64,000 nucleotides of DNA, taken from positions 4,380,001 to 4,444,000 of the forward strand of contig OX387610.1 of the NCBI GenBank assembly GCA_947568835.1. The letters are read 5' to 3'. The notes beneath the pieces are model-generated. The model was not told where the DNA came from. It was given only the letters and a program-made list of their open reading frames with translations, and did not search any database. The position numbers and the translations under genes are program-made. The stretch's first letter is position 1. Every line of letters begins with the position of its first letter. Shown here piece after piece: positions 1 through 11,735 of the stretch. This DNA comes from Protonemura montana. Its lineage: Eukaryota > Arthropoda > Insecta > Plecoptera > Nemouridae.

Positions 1-2800
1 GGTGCAAACCAAATTTGTTTTCACTCTTCTAAACGTGTTTATGTGTATGTTTACGAACCCATCTTGTTCAAGTTTCTCGAGTTTCTTATTTTATGACTGT
101 CTGCACAATATTTCATGTTTTTTAAGACAATAAATCAAAATAAAAATAAATAAAAATATCGGACTGAGAACGAATGTTTAACAGTTCAATAAAATATGGA
201 CTCAGGTCGAAGGAGGTTTTCTTTTACTCCAACCAAAGTTTGGTCCGCGTACCCCTTGAGCTACGGGAAGAGTTTAGCGGGGATAGCCATGTGCTGCATT
301 GTTTTTAAAGCTTCACAAAACTGCTGGACACTTTTTAGAAATGGATATTTTATAATTTTAAGCACAAGCCACCCCACGAATTGAATGTTTATGAGTTCAT
401 GATTTTGCCACCTGTAATTAGCCCTACTTTTCTCAGCTTTCAATAGTGTTTAAATTTGTTTACTATCTTTAACAGGTCATGAGATTAAAATAAAAATCTG
501 TTTTTGGACTACATCATTTATTTGCTAGCAGTTTTGAAGATTTCAATTTGTTGAGGTTATGCCAGTTTCTGTTTTATTTTGATTTGATGTCGAAAGACCC
601 AATTGCGATATACCTATACACAGGTTTCATATATATATCTATAAGAGTATACACATTCAAGGGTACTCGGTGTTACCAAAATTATAGAAAGGTACACAGG
701 TGTCGAAAGTTTGGGAAACACTGGTTTAAGACACTGGATAGGAAACACTGATTAAACACTGCTGCTGAAAGAAAGATATTTACTATGTCAAGTCGACCCA
801 TGGCATTTATGGCATTTTGCCATAAACCGAACTCTTCTAACTCTCCTGATCGAGTACGCGCGCAGCTCCTTGATAGCATCACAGAGAATCATAGACTAAC
901 CAATAGATTGGCGAAGTGGTTCAGAGCCGTGTTTTTAACGGTTTTGCTCTGTTGAAAATTACTTGCGGTTCTAAAACAAAAACCCTTCAAAGTCGACGTT
1001 TTGTCAGCGTTGGCGGCGACATCTTCAGGAGTCTTCAGGACCTCTTCTTGATTCCTGAAGGTGTCAGCGCCAGCGCCGACGAAACGAAAACCACCTAGGT
1101 CCTTTTCAAGTCAAGCTCAACAGACAGAGCAAACCAGCTAAACACACAACGAAAATATCCAAACTTTACTTCTAGTTTGATAAAACGTTACTTCTTTGCT
1201 GAAAGGTTTTCGACAAAACGCGTCTATATTAGCATATTCATGGGCTTTCATCGTGAACAGCACCCAAAGAGTAGCACGGTCAGATGACCGCAAGGTAGCC
1301 CATTCAACACTTCATTTGAACTATAGTAACTTAATCAGTTGTCTCAACATAACTCTTTTTATGTCTCTGCCAAACCAGGGTGATGTAACGCTAATTTTAC
1401 CAAAAGCTTAAATAAATATTACATGGTGCTTCTCACTGCCAGTCATTCCCTTCGACTTCAACTAAACTGGTTTAAAATAAAAGTCATTGGGTGCTTACAA
1501 AACTTTTCGAATCCATCTGGGATTTTCCGAGTCGACATGGTGATGATGCGTAGGTGCTGAGTTCACAAGTTGCGTTACTTCACTGAGTGGTTGTGTTCAT
1601 GTTTATCTTCACTCGCTTGCTGGTTTGTAGCATGAATAACGGAGGTCGAAACAGGTGGGAATTTTGAATTTGCACACACACCATTAAACGTCAAATCACA
1701 CGATTCTTTCAATTTAAAAACTACCATCTGTGTCAGTTACCAACTGCAGTCGTGACTGGCACTAGCGCGCAGCCGCGCGTGAAAACGCCAGAATTTGGTG
1801 GTTCCAAGCATCATTTGAAGTTAAAACAAACGGTCGTAACATATCGAAAAATAGCGGTATCTATGGAAATATTAACACTGACAAAAGTAAATAATTTTAG
1901 AGGCAAATTTTCGCAACTCATTATTTAAAAAAAAAAAACGTAATTTTGTGGTTTGAACTCAGCGTTGGGAATTGGTTGGACGTGTTAAAATTTTGACACC
2001 ACTAAAAGCATGGACGTGAATCGAACTTTCTAGAAAATTAGGAAACACGAATGTTCATTTTAATTTTACGGCCGCTTCCAGACTTAAAGACTCTCCAGGC
2101 CTGCTAGGACTTAAAGAAAATAACCTTCATCGGTCGCGTGTTCGGTCTAATTGTTTTGCAATTAGTTAAAATAACATTATAATAATAATATTATATATTA
2201 AAAGACAAATTCTCGGGGGTATAAGTAATCGATCTATGGTTCGATCTAATTCCATCACATGATCATGGACACTCATCATGAGCAGCACCCAAACGCAGGT
2301 CAGCCCTTCCCATTTTCCAAACGTGTACACTGCTCTGCATTATTGTAATATAAATAAACATACCTTTACCATAGAAGCATTTAGAAGAAAGATTACATCT
2401 ACGGTTTCTTTATATTCTTCATATAGCTGTGCTGGACTTTCATTCATATTAGCATGACCCTTTGAACACAAACTAATCTAGGTTAAAATAAAAATCGCTG
2501 CTAGCAGACTGTATTTTCCGAATGCTTCTCACTCACCCAACGGGTAGAAGGTACTGATGCAAGTAACCCAACCTCCCACGGCAGGAGTTTGTAACTAAAA
2601 TCGCTGCTACTCGGCTTGGTTATGGACAGAGTCCTCATAATTATGTGCATCATTTAACGTCACGGTCTTGTGTGACCTTGTGACCTGACTGCAATACCCT
2701 TGGTCAAAGATCCCCTCGGTTGAACTTGGCGGAGAATTCTTTCAAGTATCGACCGATTGCAGTATATCTCTTGTTTATGTGACAATTACTCTGTTTCTCC
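1..2800. other. Gene-poor AT-rich flank
   Basis: I find no exon series, conserved protein motif or RNA gene here. The short open frames show no recognisable similarity and lie in low-complexity AT-rich DNA. The only clear structure is the inverted repeat near 995-1092, listed separately. Confidence 0.5.
995..1092. repeat. Imperfect inverted repeat, ~45-bp arms
   Basis: The left arm (about 995-1040) and right arm (about 1048-1092) are near reverse complements. Both carry a GC-rich core of the type GTCAGCGTTGGCGGCGAC / GTCAGCGCCAGCGCCGAC next to a CTTCAGG-type segment, with a short loop between. This looks like a fold-back element or the remnant of a transposon end. No target duplication was identified. 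Confidence 0.55.
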
Positions 2801-2814
2801 GAAGGTATTGATTG

Positions 2815-3430
2815 ATTTGTGGTGTTTTACGACGCACTGTTTTGACATTAAGGCCCTGGTGGTGCTGGTATTTAGAAGTCACTGAATGTGGAGATGATGA
2901 TAAGTTTGATGAACCAAACTTGAACCAAATCACTGGGCAGTGAGCATTGAATAAAGATAGTTTTAACTCCTGTCAAAGAGCACCAAGCGGACCACCGGCT
3001 TAACATCCCGTCCGATTTCCAGGTAGCACGAAACCAAAGGTTCTGTTATCGATGACGAAACCTTTGAGTGTATAACGAAACTTTTGCAGAAAACTGGAAC
3101 TTGGGTATGTACTATGAAACATGCAGTGAGATAAATACCGTCATCTGAAAGTAATGCTGCATCTCCATCGATAAGTACAAATAGCGTGGTGAAAACTTGT
3201 CCTCAAAACAAAACTTAATTCAGGCTCGTCCAATTTTTATCCTTTTTCCAGAAATTCCTGGATTTTGGGACAATTCAAGAACTACCCAAGACAAGGGATA
3301 CCAAGTTTTAAGGCAAAACTTTCCAAGTCTGCTAGCCCCACGTCTGTAGGACGATAACGCGATCATTGATCAAGCAGAATTTCGCCACAAATCCATGCTG
3401 TCAAGAGGTTAATACTCAATGTGAGAACCT
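2815..3430 (-). repeat. Degraded 5S-derived SINE copy
   Basis: Two blocks match the reverse complement of the better-preserved SINE at 23455-23880. One holds the 3' end (GACGCACTGTTTTGACAT near 2830 and a CCGGCTTAACATCCCGTCC block near 3000). The other is near 3380-3420 (CCACAAATCCATGCTGTC). The copy is strongly diverged and interrupted, so its limits are approximate. Confidence 0.5.
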
Positions 3431-3944
3431 ACTGTTACCTCGTGTCGTCGGCTCATCTGCTCAGCAGAAAGTTTAACATTAATGCTGGCACTCTTCCTGT
3501 ACTACCTGTAATCTGAATGCTGCTACTAATAAGATCTTTGGTGCAATAGATTTTAGAGGAAAGAAGGGTTTTTCTTAGGTATCTTACAGCCACAACAGGA
3601 TATTTTTCTCCAAAATTAAGGAGGAAACTGAATCGATGCCCTTTGTCAATGACTTTTGGTCAATGGTACTAGGAATACCAATACGGCCCTGGGTACTAAT
3701 AGTAATTATTTGAATAGAAAAAATGAAGTCATAGTCAACATGAAAACAGATTTATTATTCACACAAATTTGCTACTGTGTTGCCGTCGATATAAAATCTT
3801 GGCATTAACCACACATAACTAATGAGGTGGTCATGTGCCTTGGTTGTCTACGCTAAACCTAAACACACTACTAGAAGTGCTACAACTTTCAACGTTGCCA
3901 ATCGATAGGCAGTTAAATGAAAACCATCTGTGAATCTTACTTGC

Positions 3945-4196
3945 TTTTGAGACTTTTCACGCACAAAAAATCTCCATCAATGTTTACCGCAATGATTGAT
4001 ATACACGTAACGATATTCAAAAGCAAGTAACCTACGAGAAATATCTAAATTAAATTTCATAGGACAGTGGCGCTACTTAACGGGGTGTTCCGGTACTCTG
4101 CATTTTTGTCGGTAAGGTAGTCATTTAGGTGGCCACCTTTCACGCAGAAACTGTAACGTTAATGTTCTGCCTCTACCTATAACCTGCACACTCAAC
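3945..4196. mobile_element. Partial copy of a fold-back MITE
   Basis: The stretch from the CTTTTGAGACTTTTCACGC block to the CTACCTATAACCTGCACACT end matches the right half of the palindromic element at 24040-24471. It shares the GTTCCGGTACTCTGCATTTT and GGTAAGGTAGTCATTT blocks. The left arm is missing or too diverged to follow. No coding capacity. Confidence 0.6.
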
Positions 4197-4814
4197 GGTG
4201 GAATGGAATGAAATAGGCAATTGTTTTGTAAGCTAAAAAAGTGACAAATGAAGGCTACTCATACCATTTCATTCCTTTCATCTAAACAAAAGCTACAGAA
4301 TCACCCTCATCAGCTCAGGGTAGCGATCAGAGATCCCGCACTTTAACTCGGTAAATTCCGGGGTCAATACACGTTATTTGAAGAGATTACGAGCGGGAAT
4401 CTGTAACGAAAAAGTGACACGATCGATACCCAGATCAGAGTTGACCAAACATTACATTCATCGTCAGAATGTCCTTTCTTGTTGTGATGCAACTCGTCTT
4501 GAATAATGCCACTTGTTTTAAGTGATTTGGATAAACGTTGGGCGTTTGCTTTTAGTAAACTGATTTCAAACGAACTCTGAAAGAGCACGATTGAGTAATG
4601 GAGCGGAAAAAATCAACGCGGCCGAACAAAGCAGTTCAGGTTCCATTTTTAGCTGACAGAAAGTAACTTAAAGCACTCATTCGTTATATTTAAGTTGTCC
4701 AAATTTATCATTCCTTGAAAAAAGCAAATCATTTATGCAGAAGATATACACGGTCAGGAAGGCAAGGTTACTGGGGTCGTTAGCACTGTTAATCATTCGA
4801 TATAATTGACCGAT

Positions 4815-6716
4815 CTACGCCGGCGAAGTGGCTGACATCCTGTCCCTTGTCATCATAGCAGCCAGCAGTTCTCGTGCCGTCCAATGCTCCTCGGTTAACG
4901 CCTCACGTTCTGTAAAAACACCGTGCGTAGTTCGATGCAGCGCCGTCACGTGCGCGGCGCTGCCCAGCGCTGAAACATAACAGTAATCTTACGACCCGCT
5001 TTGCAGTGTTTGCAGAGTCTAAACACTAGAAAACAAAAGAAAAAGAAAGGCAGATTTATGCTTTTTTTCAGAGTATTGAGAGGGAACTTAATAAGAAGAT
5101 TGAACAAGACAAAAGAAAAAATGTTTTTTTTTAAGAATTATGGAACTATAAGGATGAAACTCTTTAGAAGAGAATAACGTGAATAAAGAAAAAATGGCAT
5201 TGACAAATTTGGAACACTTTTAGACTGAAACAAAAGCCAGAATATTTTATTGGTTTGCTAACAGGCTGGTCACAAGCTGCATTAACAAAATTGAATGCCT
5301 AAAGTATTTAAAGGTCGACTATTTAGGATAGGGTGCCAATAGGCTACACCTCTGCTGCGCTAAACGAAGCACAAGACTTGCGTACCGATTCCAAGGTCGT
5401 GGACGAGACTACGCACGTAGAAGCCAGGCCCACACGAGAGTGCCAGCTGAAAGTCAGGAGGCTGGAAGGCAGTGCATCGTACGTTCGTACAGACCACGGG
5501 CCGACCCTCCATCGTCACCTTATGTCCTGCTCTGAGAAGAACATTCTTGGGTTGGCAGCTATTTTGTGCCTCCAGCCCTTTATACTGCCTCGCTATATTG
5601 TGTTCATGTCAATAAAATGTTTCGCCCCGTTACAAATATTTGCAATTTAAATCTAATTTCACAGAATAACATTTATATAACGTACGTCAAATTGGAGTTA
5701 CTCCAGATTAAATGGATGTGAGGTGGTTTAGTGTCATTAAAACAGTGTGACTTTAAGTATTCTCAGCCTCATGTTTCTGCTCCTTGGGGATCTGTCATTC
5801 TAAACAAAAGCACTTCAATTCTCTCAAAAGGGCGATGTCCAAGTAGCTCAATTGGCTAGAGCAACTACCACAGCATGACATTTTCAGGACCAAAGATGCT
5901 AGTGTATCACCTTTGGGTTTAGGACAGTCCTGAAATGAGGTCCAAAAGTCAAACAGCACAAACGTCAACCACATCACCACCAGACCGCGGTTTAAACCAA
6001 TTTTCCGTTCCATTCCAAGCAGTGTATTACCGAGCAAGATCCGCTGTTCTAATTCCACCTCGTTTGAGTGCTGAGTAGACCGGAGGTGTTTGGATGATCC
6101 TGCCTTCAAATTGCTTCAGCTTTGCCTCTAACATTTCTAGTGTGATGTGATCTGAAACGGATTAAATACAATGTATGTGTCTTGAACAAGTCAGTTCTCA
6201 TATCTAGAAATAAATCAGTTGCTGGTAGTTCATATGGACTGTACCCCAGTAAAGCTAGGATAAGACTTTGTCTGTTTTTATTTGTTACCATAACTAGCTT
6301 CTTGCGTGACAGAACCCGTTTCATTGTAAGTGTCAGTTGCGGCACCCAGTTTTCCTGTCACAGTATAGCTTTTCCTGCCGTGTAGTAGGCCTGACAATGC
6401 TTTGCAGCCGTATCCTGTACCAACCACTATAAAATCCAAAGAGCACTCGTTAGTAATGGGCAAATAACTTACTTGTAATGTTGCTTGGGTAGTTGCTTAA
6501 GGGAAAGAGCTTACCAAGAACCCCAGTAGCAGTTTCGTCGAGGGTACCGCCATGACCAAATTTGAGAGGATCAGGACGATATTTCGGTGCAACTGCCTTA
6601 ATGAAAACATCCTTAAGAATTTCAAGCACAGCAGCAGATGACAAGCCCTTAACCTTGTTCACAGCAAATACACTGTTGGAGAGTAGCTTTAAAGTCTTTG
6701 TGTTATTTACGGTCAT
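4815..6716 (-). CDS. TRUB1: tRNA/mRNA pseudouridine synthase, TruB family (TRUB1 type), five exons
   Basis: TruB-family enzymes convert uridine to pseudouridine, classically U55 in the T-loop of tRNA; animal TRUB1 also acts on mRNA. The exons (minus strand) are 6716-6515, 6426-6289, 6151-6031, 5531-5386 and 4969-4815. All junctions are GT-AG and phases 1,1,2,1 match, giving 254 codons ending in TAG. Exon 1 has the VFAVNKVKG strand and the catalytic block GHGGTLDETATGVL, with the nucleophile Asp near residue 60. Exon 2 gives the GYGCKALSGLLHGRKSYT segment. Exon 3 has GRIIQTPPVYSALKRGG. Exon 4 has the C-terminal core motif GPGFYVRSLVHDLG. Exon 5 gives HRTTHGVFTEREALTEEHW. I chose ATG at 6716; the upstream in-frame codons are not ATG. 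It is shorter than human TRUB1 because it lacks the long N-terminal extension. TRUB1 fits better than TRUB2. The model comes from homology and splice phase, with no transcript evidence. Confidence 0.9.
5690..5905 (+). repeat. tRNA-like SINE (family A), degraded, in TRUB1 intron 3
   Basis: The copy begins with a GTCAAATTGGAGTTACTCCA-type block. It continues through an internal CAGCCTCATG...TCTGCTCCTTGG segment to a tRNA-like box A (TAGCTCAATTGGCTAGAGCA) near 5850. This matches the fuller copy at 33245-33545. The box B half is not recognisable. Confidence 0.55.
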
Positions 6717-6866
6717 TTTCTTAACCACACTTTTCAGGACTCAGTGATGAAAAAATTTACGTATACAGCATTTCACATGCTTTTAAATTATAAGAGGTAA
6801 CTGTTGGTTACGTCAGTGGATTACTAATGCAGAGATTTTCACTGTTATTTAAGTTCTCTCGGAGAT

Positions 6867-6889
6867 AATCTGTCAGGTGCGCACGTGGG
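6867..6889 (+). promoter_or_regulatory. Candidate E-box promoter element upstream of TRUB1
   Basis: The motif CTGTCAGGTGCGCACGTGGG, preceded by AAT, lies about 150 bp upstream of the TRUB1 start codon and contains the palindromic E-box CACGTG. The same 23 bases recur in the copied TRUB1 upstream region (9428-9450) and about 350 bp upstream of the WDR11 ATG (18896-18918). A promoter role is inferred. A shared fragment of a repeat is the alternative. Confidence 0.4.
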
Positions 6890-6934
6890 GTGGGATTGGA
6901 TTCAACGGTACAATACTATCGTTGTGCTAATACA

Positions 6935-7095
6935 ATGTGGTCGGTGAGATAAGGTTAGAAAACGAGTAAACAACATAATTACCCAACATATATATTCGTT
7001 CATATAATTTTTATCATTCGGTTTTGCATTCTGCTTGGGGAGAGCAATACAAATCTTTATATGTAGGATAACCATCTTCAATCACGACGTGTTAA
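6935..7095 (+). repeat. Fragment of the ZNF-unit 5' flank
   Basis: This stretch is about 85-90% similar by eye to 11920-12060, and to the reverse complements of 41225-41375 and 55310-55450, which lie upstream of the zinc-finger copies. Shared blocks include TTCGGTTTTGCATTCTG and GAGCAATACAAATCTTTATA. It is an isolated piece with no finger exon nearby. Confidence 0.6.
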
Positions 7096-7099
7096 AATA

Positions 7100-8010
7100 A
7101 AAAATCACTCCTAGGTATTTCATTAAATTAACAGTGTCAATATCCATGCCATTTATAGTTAAATTATTTATGTAGACGTTATTACCATTATCTCTTAAAG
7201 TTGCAAAATTGGCAAATGTGGCAAAATTTCAGCTTGATATAACACTGTGGTAACAAACTTATTTATTTTATGACTTTTTGCCTTTAGTGACTTTGCTTAT
7301 AAGTTGATAAATTGAACTTGAGAAATCAACTTTACATAAATTGAGGTAAGGCTCATGTCCTTCATGCGCAGATATCCATCTTGTCATTTAAAAAAAGCAT
7401 GTGTGCAATTTCCAGACGAAGACATCGCACTACCCGCGGATCTGATGCTCATGAACAATTCAGGTGATATGTACGCTGGTCCGGAGGAAGATGTAGTGGG
7501 CGTACCCGACGAGCAATTGTGTTGCTGATGTTTGGGCTACAGGCGGACAGTAATGTTTCTGCCCTGCAGGCACTTCATAACCTGCAGTACTTGCACCCAA
7601 TTTAACAATACTCGGTACGTACCACCCGTGCTTTGCCTGCAGGCAGAGTGCATACAGTCTGCTTACGCCCTTGACGTGAGGTACAACCATGATTACTGAA
7701 TTATAATAACATTTTAAGTTTAATCTTGGAGTTGGTGAGATAGTATTTTATTCTGTTTCTGCAATCACATTAAAAAAAAGGTAGCATCGAATGTAATTTA
7801 AGCAACATCTTTACACAGCACTGCCTAATTTATGATGCATTTATTATTTACTGCATATTTTATGACCATCGTGGATCATGAAAGCAAAGCCATCGTCATA
7901 GTCTCGCTCTAAAAAGGCGCCAGGCGCTGCGTTAGCGGCAGGCTCTGCACAACCATTAGCGGTGGGCTCTGCAGGATCGTTAACAGCAGCTCGGACACCT
8001 CCTCGGCGAC
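7100..8010. other. No confident gene; possible small exon
   Basis: Mostly AT-rich. Around 7415-7525, after a TTTCCAG acceptor-like site, one plus-strand frame reads about 37 residues ending in a stop (…DLMLMNNSGDMYAGPEED…). It has no recognisable homology and no partner exon, so I do not call it a gene. Confidence 0.25.
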
Positions 8011-8014
8011 CTCG

Positions 8015-8988
8015 TCAATCACCTCCAGCCCCAACTCCTGGTGCGAGGTGGGATTGCACATCCGGTGCAACGTGTTGGACGATCGCTGAGTTGACGGGGT
8101 CGTCATCTTCTTCGTCCTGAACTCCAGCCAGCAGATTCTGGGCGGCTAACTGGACTTCGAGCCTTGAAAACCTGGAGTCGAAAGCGTGCGCCATCCTCGA
8201 TGGGAATGCCACCAATATCTATGCAACGATTCCATGTAGTTATTTGAGCATTTATTCAGACCGAACACTGACAGGCGCTCCACGCCCACGACACCGATCC
8301 AATACCAATCCAAGTAGCGTACTAACTGCCGAAGCATCGGTCGCAAGACCGCAGGCTCCTGGGCATCTATGGTTGCCTGAAACGAATTTGCAGAAGAACC
8401 GTAATATCGGTGAAAACTTTAGTAAAATTGAATCAATTCTAACGAGCGTAGCGAGGAAAGCAAGTCTTCCTTAACATTACCCCTAAAATAAACACCGCGG
8501 AGATGTTTTATTATTATGATTTATTTTAATGTTCATACCTCCAGAACTCGCACAACTTCGACAATTCTACCAGCAGAAAGGAGAGGCAAAGCGATCACTT
8601 GTTTTACAAATTTTCTGGCATCACAAACATCGGCATTGGCCATATTGTGGTAATGAGGTGCCAATCCTATTCTCTGGCATTTGTGCCATATGGCTTGGCC
8701 GTAGTGAAAGAAGCAGCCGTGAATATAAGCTGCCGGTAAAGCCACCGCCAGGGAATTCTGCAGCGCCCTTTCGAAGTCGCAGACGACCGTGGCGACCATG
8801 TTGACGGCCAGCTCAAACAGCCTCGCGTATGCTGCTTGCGTCTTTTTGCCCATAAGGGCATATACTGCTGGAAACGACTGAAGAGAAAAGCATGTTTTCG
8901 ATCAAAATTTTGTGATATTTAAATCATACAGTGAATAAATGAAACAGGAAATTTGTATTTCTTACCTGTTTGTCCACGATGACATGAA
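8015..8988 (-). pseudogene. MULE-type transposase remnant, spliced structure
   Basis: Three minus-strand segments join in phase: 8988-8966, 8877-8539 (113 codons) and 8376 to about 8180. The middle one contains the MULE DDE core, with FPAVYALMGKKTQAAYARLF, then VVCDFERALQNS (an acidic catalytic-type block), then the C/H signature IHGCFFHYGQAIWHKCQ. The third has YLDWYWIG followed by NNYMESLHR, the C-terminal MULE signature. After LHR the frame is disturbed: three frames remain open in turn and none continues the family pattern. The N-terminal half (FLYWCH or similar DNA-binding part) and terminal repeats were not found. This is most likely a decayed element; a domesticated fragment is less likely. 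Confidence 0.7.
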
Positions 8989-9070
8989 CTGTCAGCAGTT
9001 AACTTACCTGGGGCGTTCGCGGCACTACCTACAAAACGACCAACAAAATCTTAAAAGGCAAAGATATTAC

Positions 9071-9450
9071 GAAGAACCCCAGTAGCGGTTTCGTCGAGGG
9101 TACCGCATTGACCAACTTTGAGAGGATCAGGACGATATTTCGGTGCAACTGCCTAAATGAAAACATCCTTAAAAATTTCAAGCACAGCAGCAGATGACGA
9201 GCCCTTAACCTTGTTCACAGCAAATACACTGTTGGAGGGTCGCTTTAAAGTCCTTGTGTTACTAACGGCGGTTAGGGTCATTTTCTTAACCACACTTTTC
9301 AGGATTCAGCGATGAAAAAGGTTACATATATTTCACATGCTTTTAAATTTTAAGAGGTCACTGTAACTTACGTGGGTGTATAATTAATGCAGAGATTTTG
9401 ACAGTTATTTAAGTTCTTTCAGAGAATAATCTGTCAGGTGCGCACGTGGG
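9071..9450 (-). pseudogene. Duplicated, broken TRUB1 exon 1 plus upstream region
   Basis: The segment copies 6515-6889 of TRUB1, including the coding exon (ATG at 9281) and about 170 bp upstream with the E-box element. Divergence is roughly 10%. The copied exon has a TAG in place of a lysine codon just after the KDVFI block, and the catalytic block GHGGTLD has become GQCGTLD. The other four exons are not present downstream. It cannot make an enzyme. Confidence 0.85.
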
Positions 9451-9664
9451 TTTGGATTCAATGTACTAGTGGATACTTAGCTCGCAAAATCTAAAACGTC
9501 ATCTCACGGCACCAACTCAACATAGCGCAACGAGAAAACAGCCTACAAAACTCATAAGCGCTAGCCTTCAAAAACACGCGATGCACTGAACGAAACAGGC
9601 TAACAATAAAAAAAATTTGGTTTTCATTTATTTGCGCGAAAATGAAGGGGGGGGGGGGGTACTC

Positions 9665-11462
9665 CCTTGAAATTTTTACAGATGATAGAGTACGTGACGG
9701 GCTTTCGATCCGTGATAGTCTTAATTTTTTAGCCCAGCCCTGGACAAAAAAAGGCTAACTTTTACAAAAATTTTGTTATCATATATTTTTACCAAAATTT
9801 GCCTTTCATTTATTTGCGCAAAAATGAAGGTGGGTAGCTGTATACAACAACCAGTGGGATCTGGGTTATACGTACGTCTGTTCTGATGGACTCGGGACGG
9901 CTTGCGGGAGCGCATTTTAGTTGTCTGAGAGTTTTATTTGGCTATTCTGCTCATCATCGCTGAATGAGCTGCCCGCATGGACAACGGCACACTCAACACC
10001 TGCGGCAGGTATATATTTTTTTCCCTCAACTAATCATTGCATTTAGATGAGGATTCCAATCCAATCGTGAGTCAATTGAGCTTATGTGAACAGCCATGAC
10101 GTCATACTCACAAGCAGGCTTACTTAGTCGCGAGCTTAGCAGCTGCGATATATCATTTCGGGGAAATTTTTGCAAATTGCAGATTTAGCATTACAATTGT
10201 TTTACATGTCCAGCATACGTACATCCCCGGGCCCGCTAATACTGGCACATGTCGACGCCGGACGATAAGCAGCACTCAAAACCCAAGGTTGCACAAGGCG
10301 TGTGAATGCTCACTATGCATATACTAAAAATAATAATACCCTGGCGAATCGCCCCCTGGTCAAATATTGCTTTTGTTATCTTCAAAGCACCGACAAAGTT
10401 CAACTGTGAATCGTAACTCTATTTCGCAAAAACTAATATAAAATAATATTTTTCTAGTTCTGAGTACCTAACAGTGATGTATTGGTCAATGCACGCGGGT
10501 GTACCCAGTCCACCCACTATTAATTTTATTTTTGGCCGTACCCCCACTTTGAATTTTTGAGGGAACGCAGGTGAACGCACGGGAAAGCAGTATTAAATTA
10601 TGATTATTCGGAATATCCTGCACTTCTTTATTTTCAAGGCGAAAATATCCCAGTTACGGGTTTTATTTCTAATAATCCACTTACTTAAAAATAGACCTAG
10701 CAAGAATGTCACTGTATGCGAACGTGCTAAGAGTAGGTAGACAGGAATTATGTCGGCGTCGTGACTTGCAACAAAGGGGTTAGTTGGAACCATATTACTG
10801 TTATCACGTAGGGAAGTCGGTAGCCGCTTTCGCGGCGTCGCACGGCGGTGCAAGCTCTCAGAAGCAAGCCCGCTTCAAATAATAAGAATTCGCAGGAAAG
10901 ACAAAAATACAAACAATAACCAAAATGCCACATACGAGCCACACTGGACGAGTTAGTTCAATTCAAGATGCAGAAGAGGAAGCAAGTGGATTTGCATTCC
11001 CTTTGGGGCCTTGCTCCTCCTAAAAAACCAAAATTTGGTTTGGGAGAAGTTGAAGACACCACCAACGTCGCATCACGCAGCAGCAAGGAGCTTAATGAAA
11101 AAGAGTCATTGTGGAAACTGATGTAATCTCGTCAACGCGAAAGTACGCGCGTATCTATGGGTAGTTTCAACAAAAATTAAAACCAGTATCCGATTAAAAT
11201 GATTGACTTTCTTTTACCAGATTCCCGAATCCCCACCAAATTTAAAGACTGCAACAATGTGGGAAGGTGGAGACATGAGAGGGCGGCATTAATTTAATTT
11301 TCTCAAAATCATTACGTAATTAAAAATGCAGTTCTGACCATGTCATTCCAAGCCCAATTTCATCGTAAACTCGTAGATTGACTCCAAAAGAAACCTTAGA
11401 ATAAAAATTCACTTGGAGCTGCGCCCGAATATTTCCACTCTTTCGGTGCATTCGCCTTGGGT

Positions 11463-11494
<32 letters not shown>

Positions 11495-11735
11495 CCCCCA
11501 CCACCCCGCCCGCCGACACAAAAAAAATGGGTCATTTTTGCGTACCCCCACTAAAAATTTTACGAATACATCACTGGTACCTAATGAAGTTAGGTATAAG
11601 AATACGCCTTATCGCCAATAATAAACTAAATTTTGTAAAAGTTTGCCTTTTTTTGTCCAGGGCTGGGCCAAAAATTTAGACTATCACGGATCGAAAGCTT
11701 GTCACTTACTCTATCATCTGTTAAAAATGCAATGA
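9665..11735. mobile_element. Candidate non-autonomous element bounded by inverted repeats
   Basis: About 110 bp at 9670-9775 is the reverse complement of 11628-11730, at about 85% by eye. Shared blocks include CTTTCGATCCGTGATAGTCT and GCCCAGCCCTGGACAAAAAA. The 1.9 kb between holds no recognisable protein. It may be one transposon with terminal inverted repeats or two opposed copies of a short repeat. No clear target duplication was seen. Confidence 0.45.
11463..11503 (+). repeat. (TCC)n followed by poly-C tract
   Basis: A simple TCC run is followed by a run of C. It creates artefactual serine/proline or glycine reading frames on the two strands. Confidence 0.9.

Noticed and set aside
5333-5650. 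105-codon plus-strand ORF
   Set aside because: It is opposite TRUB1 exon 4, whose minus-strand reading has clear TruB motifs.
11320-11679. Glycine- or serine/proline-rich ORFs
   Set aside because: They run across the (TCC)n/poly-C tract.
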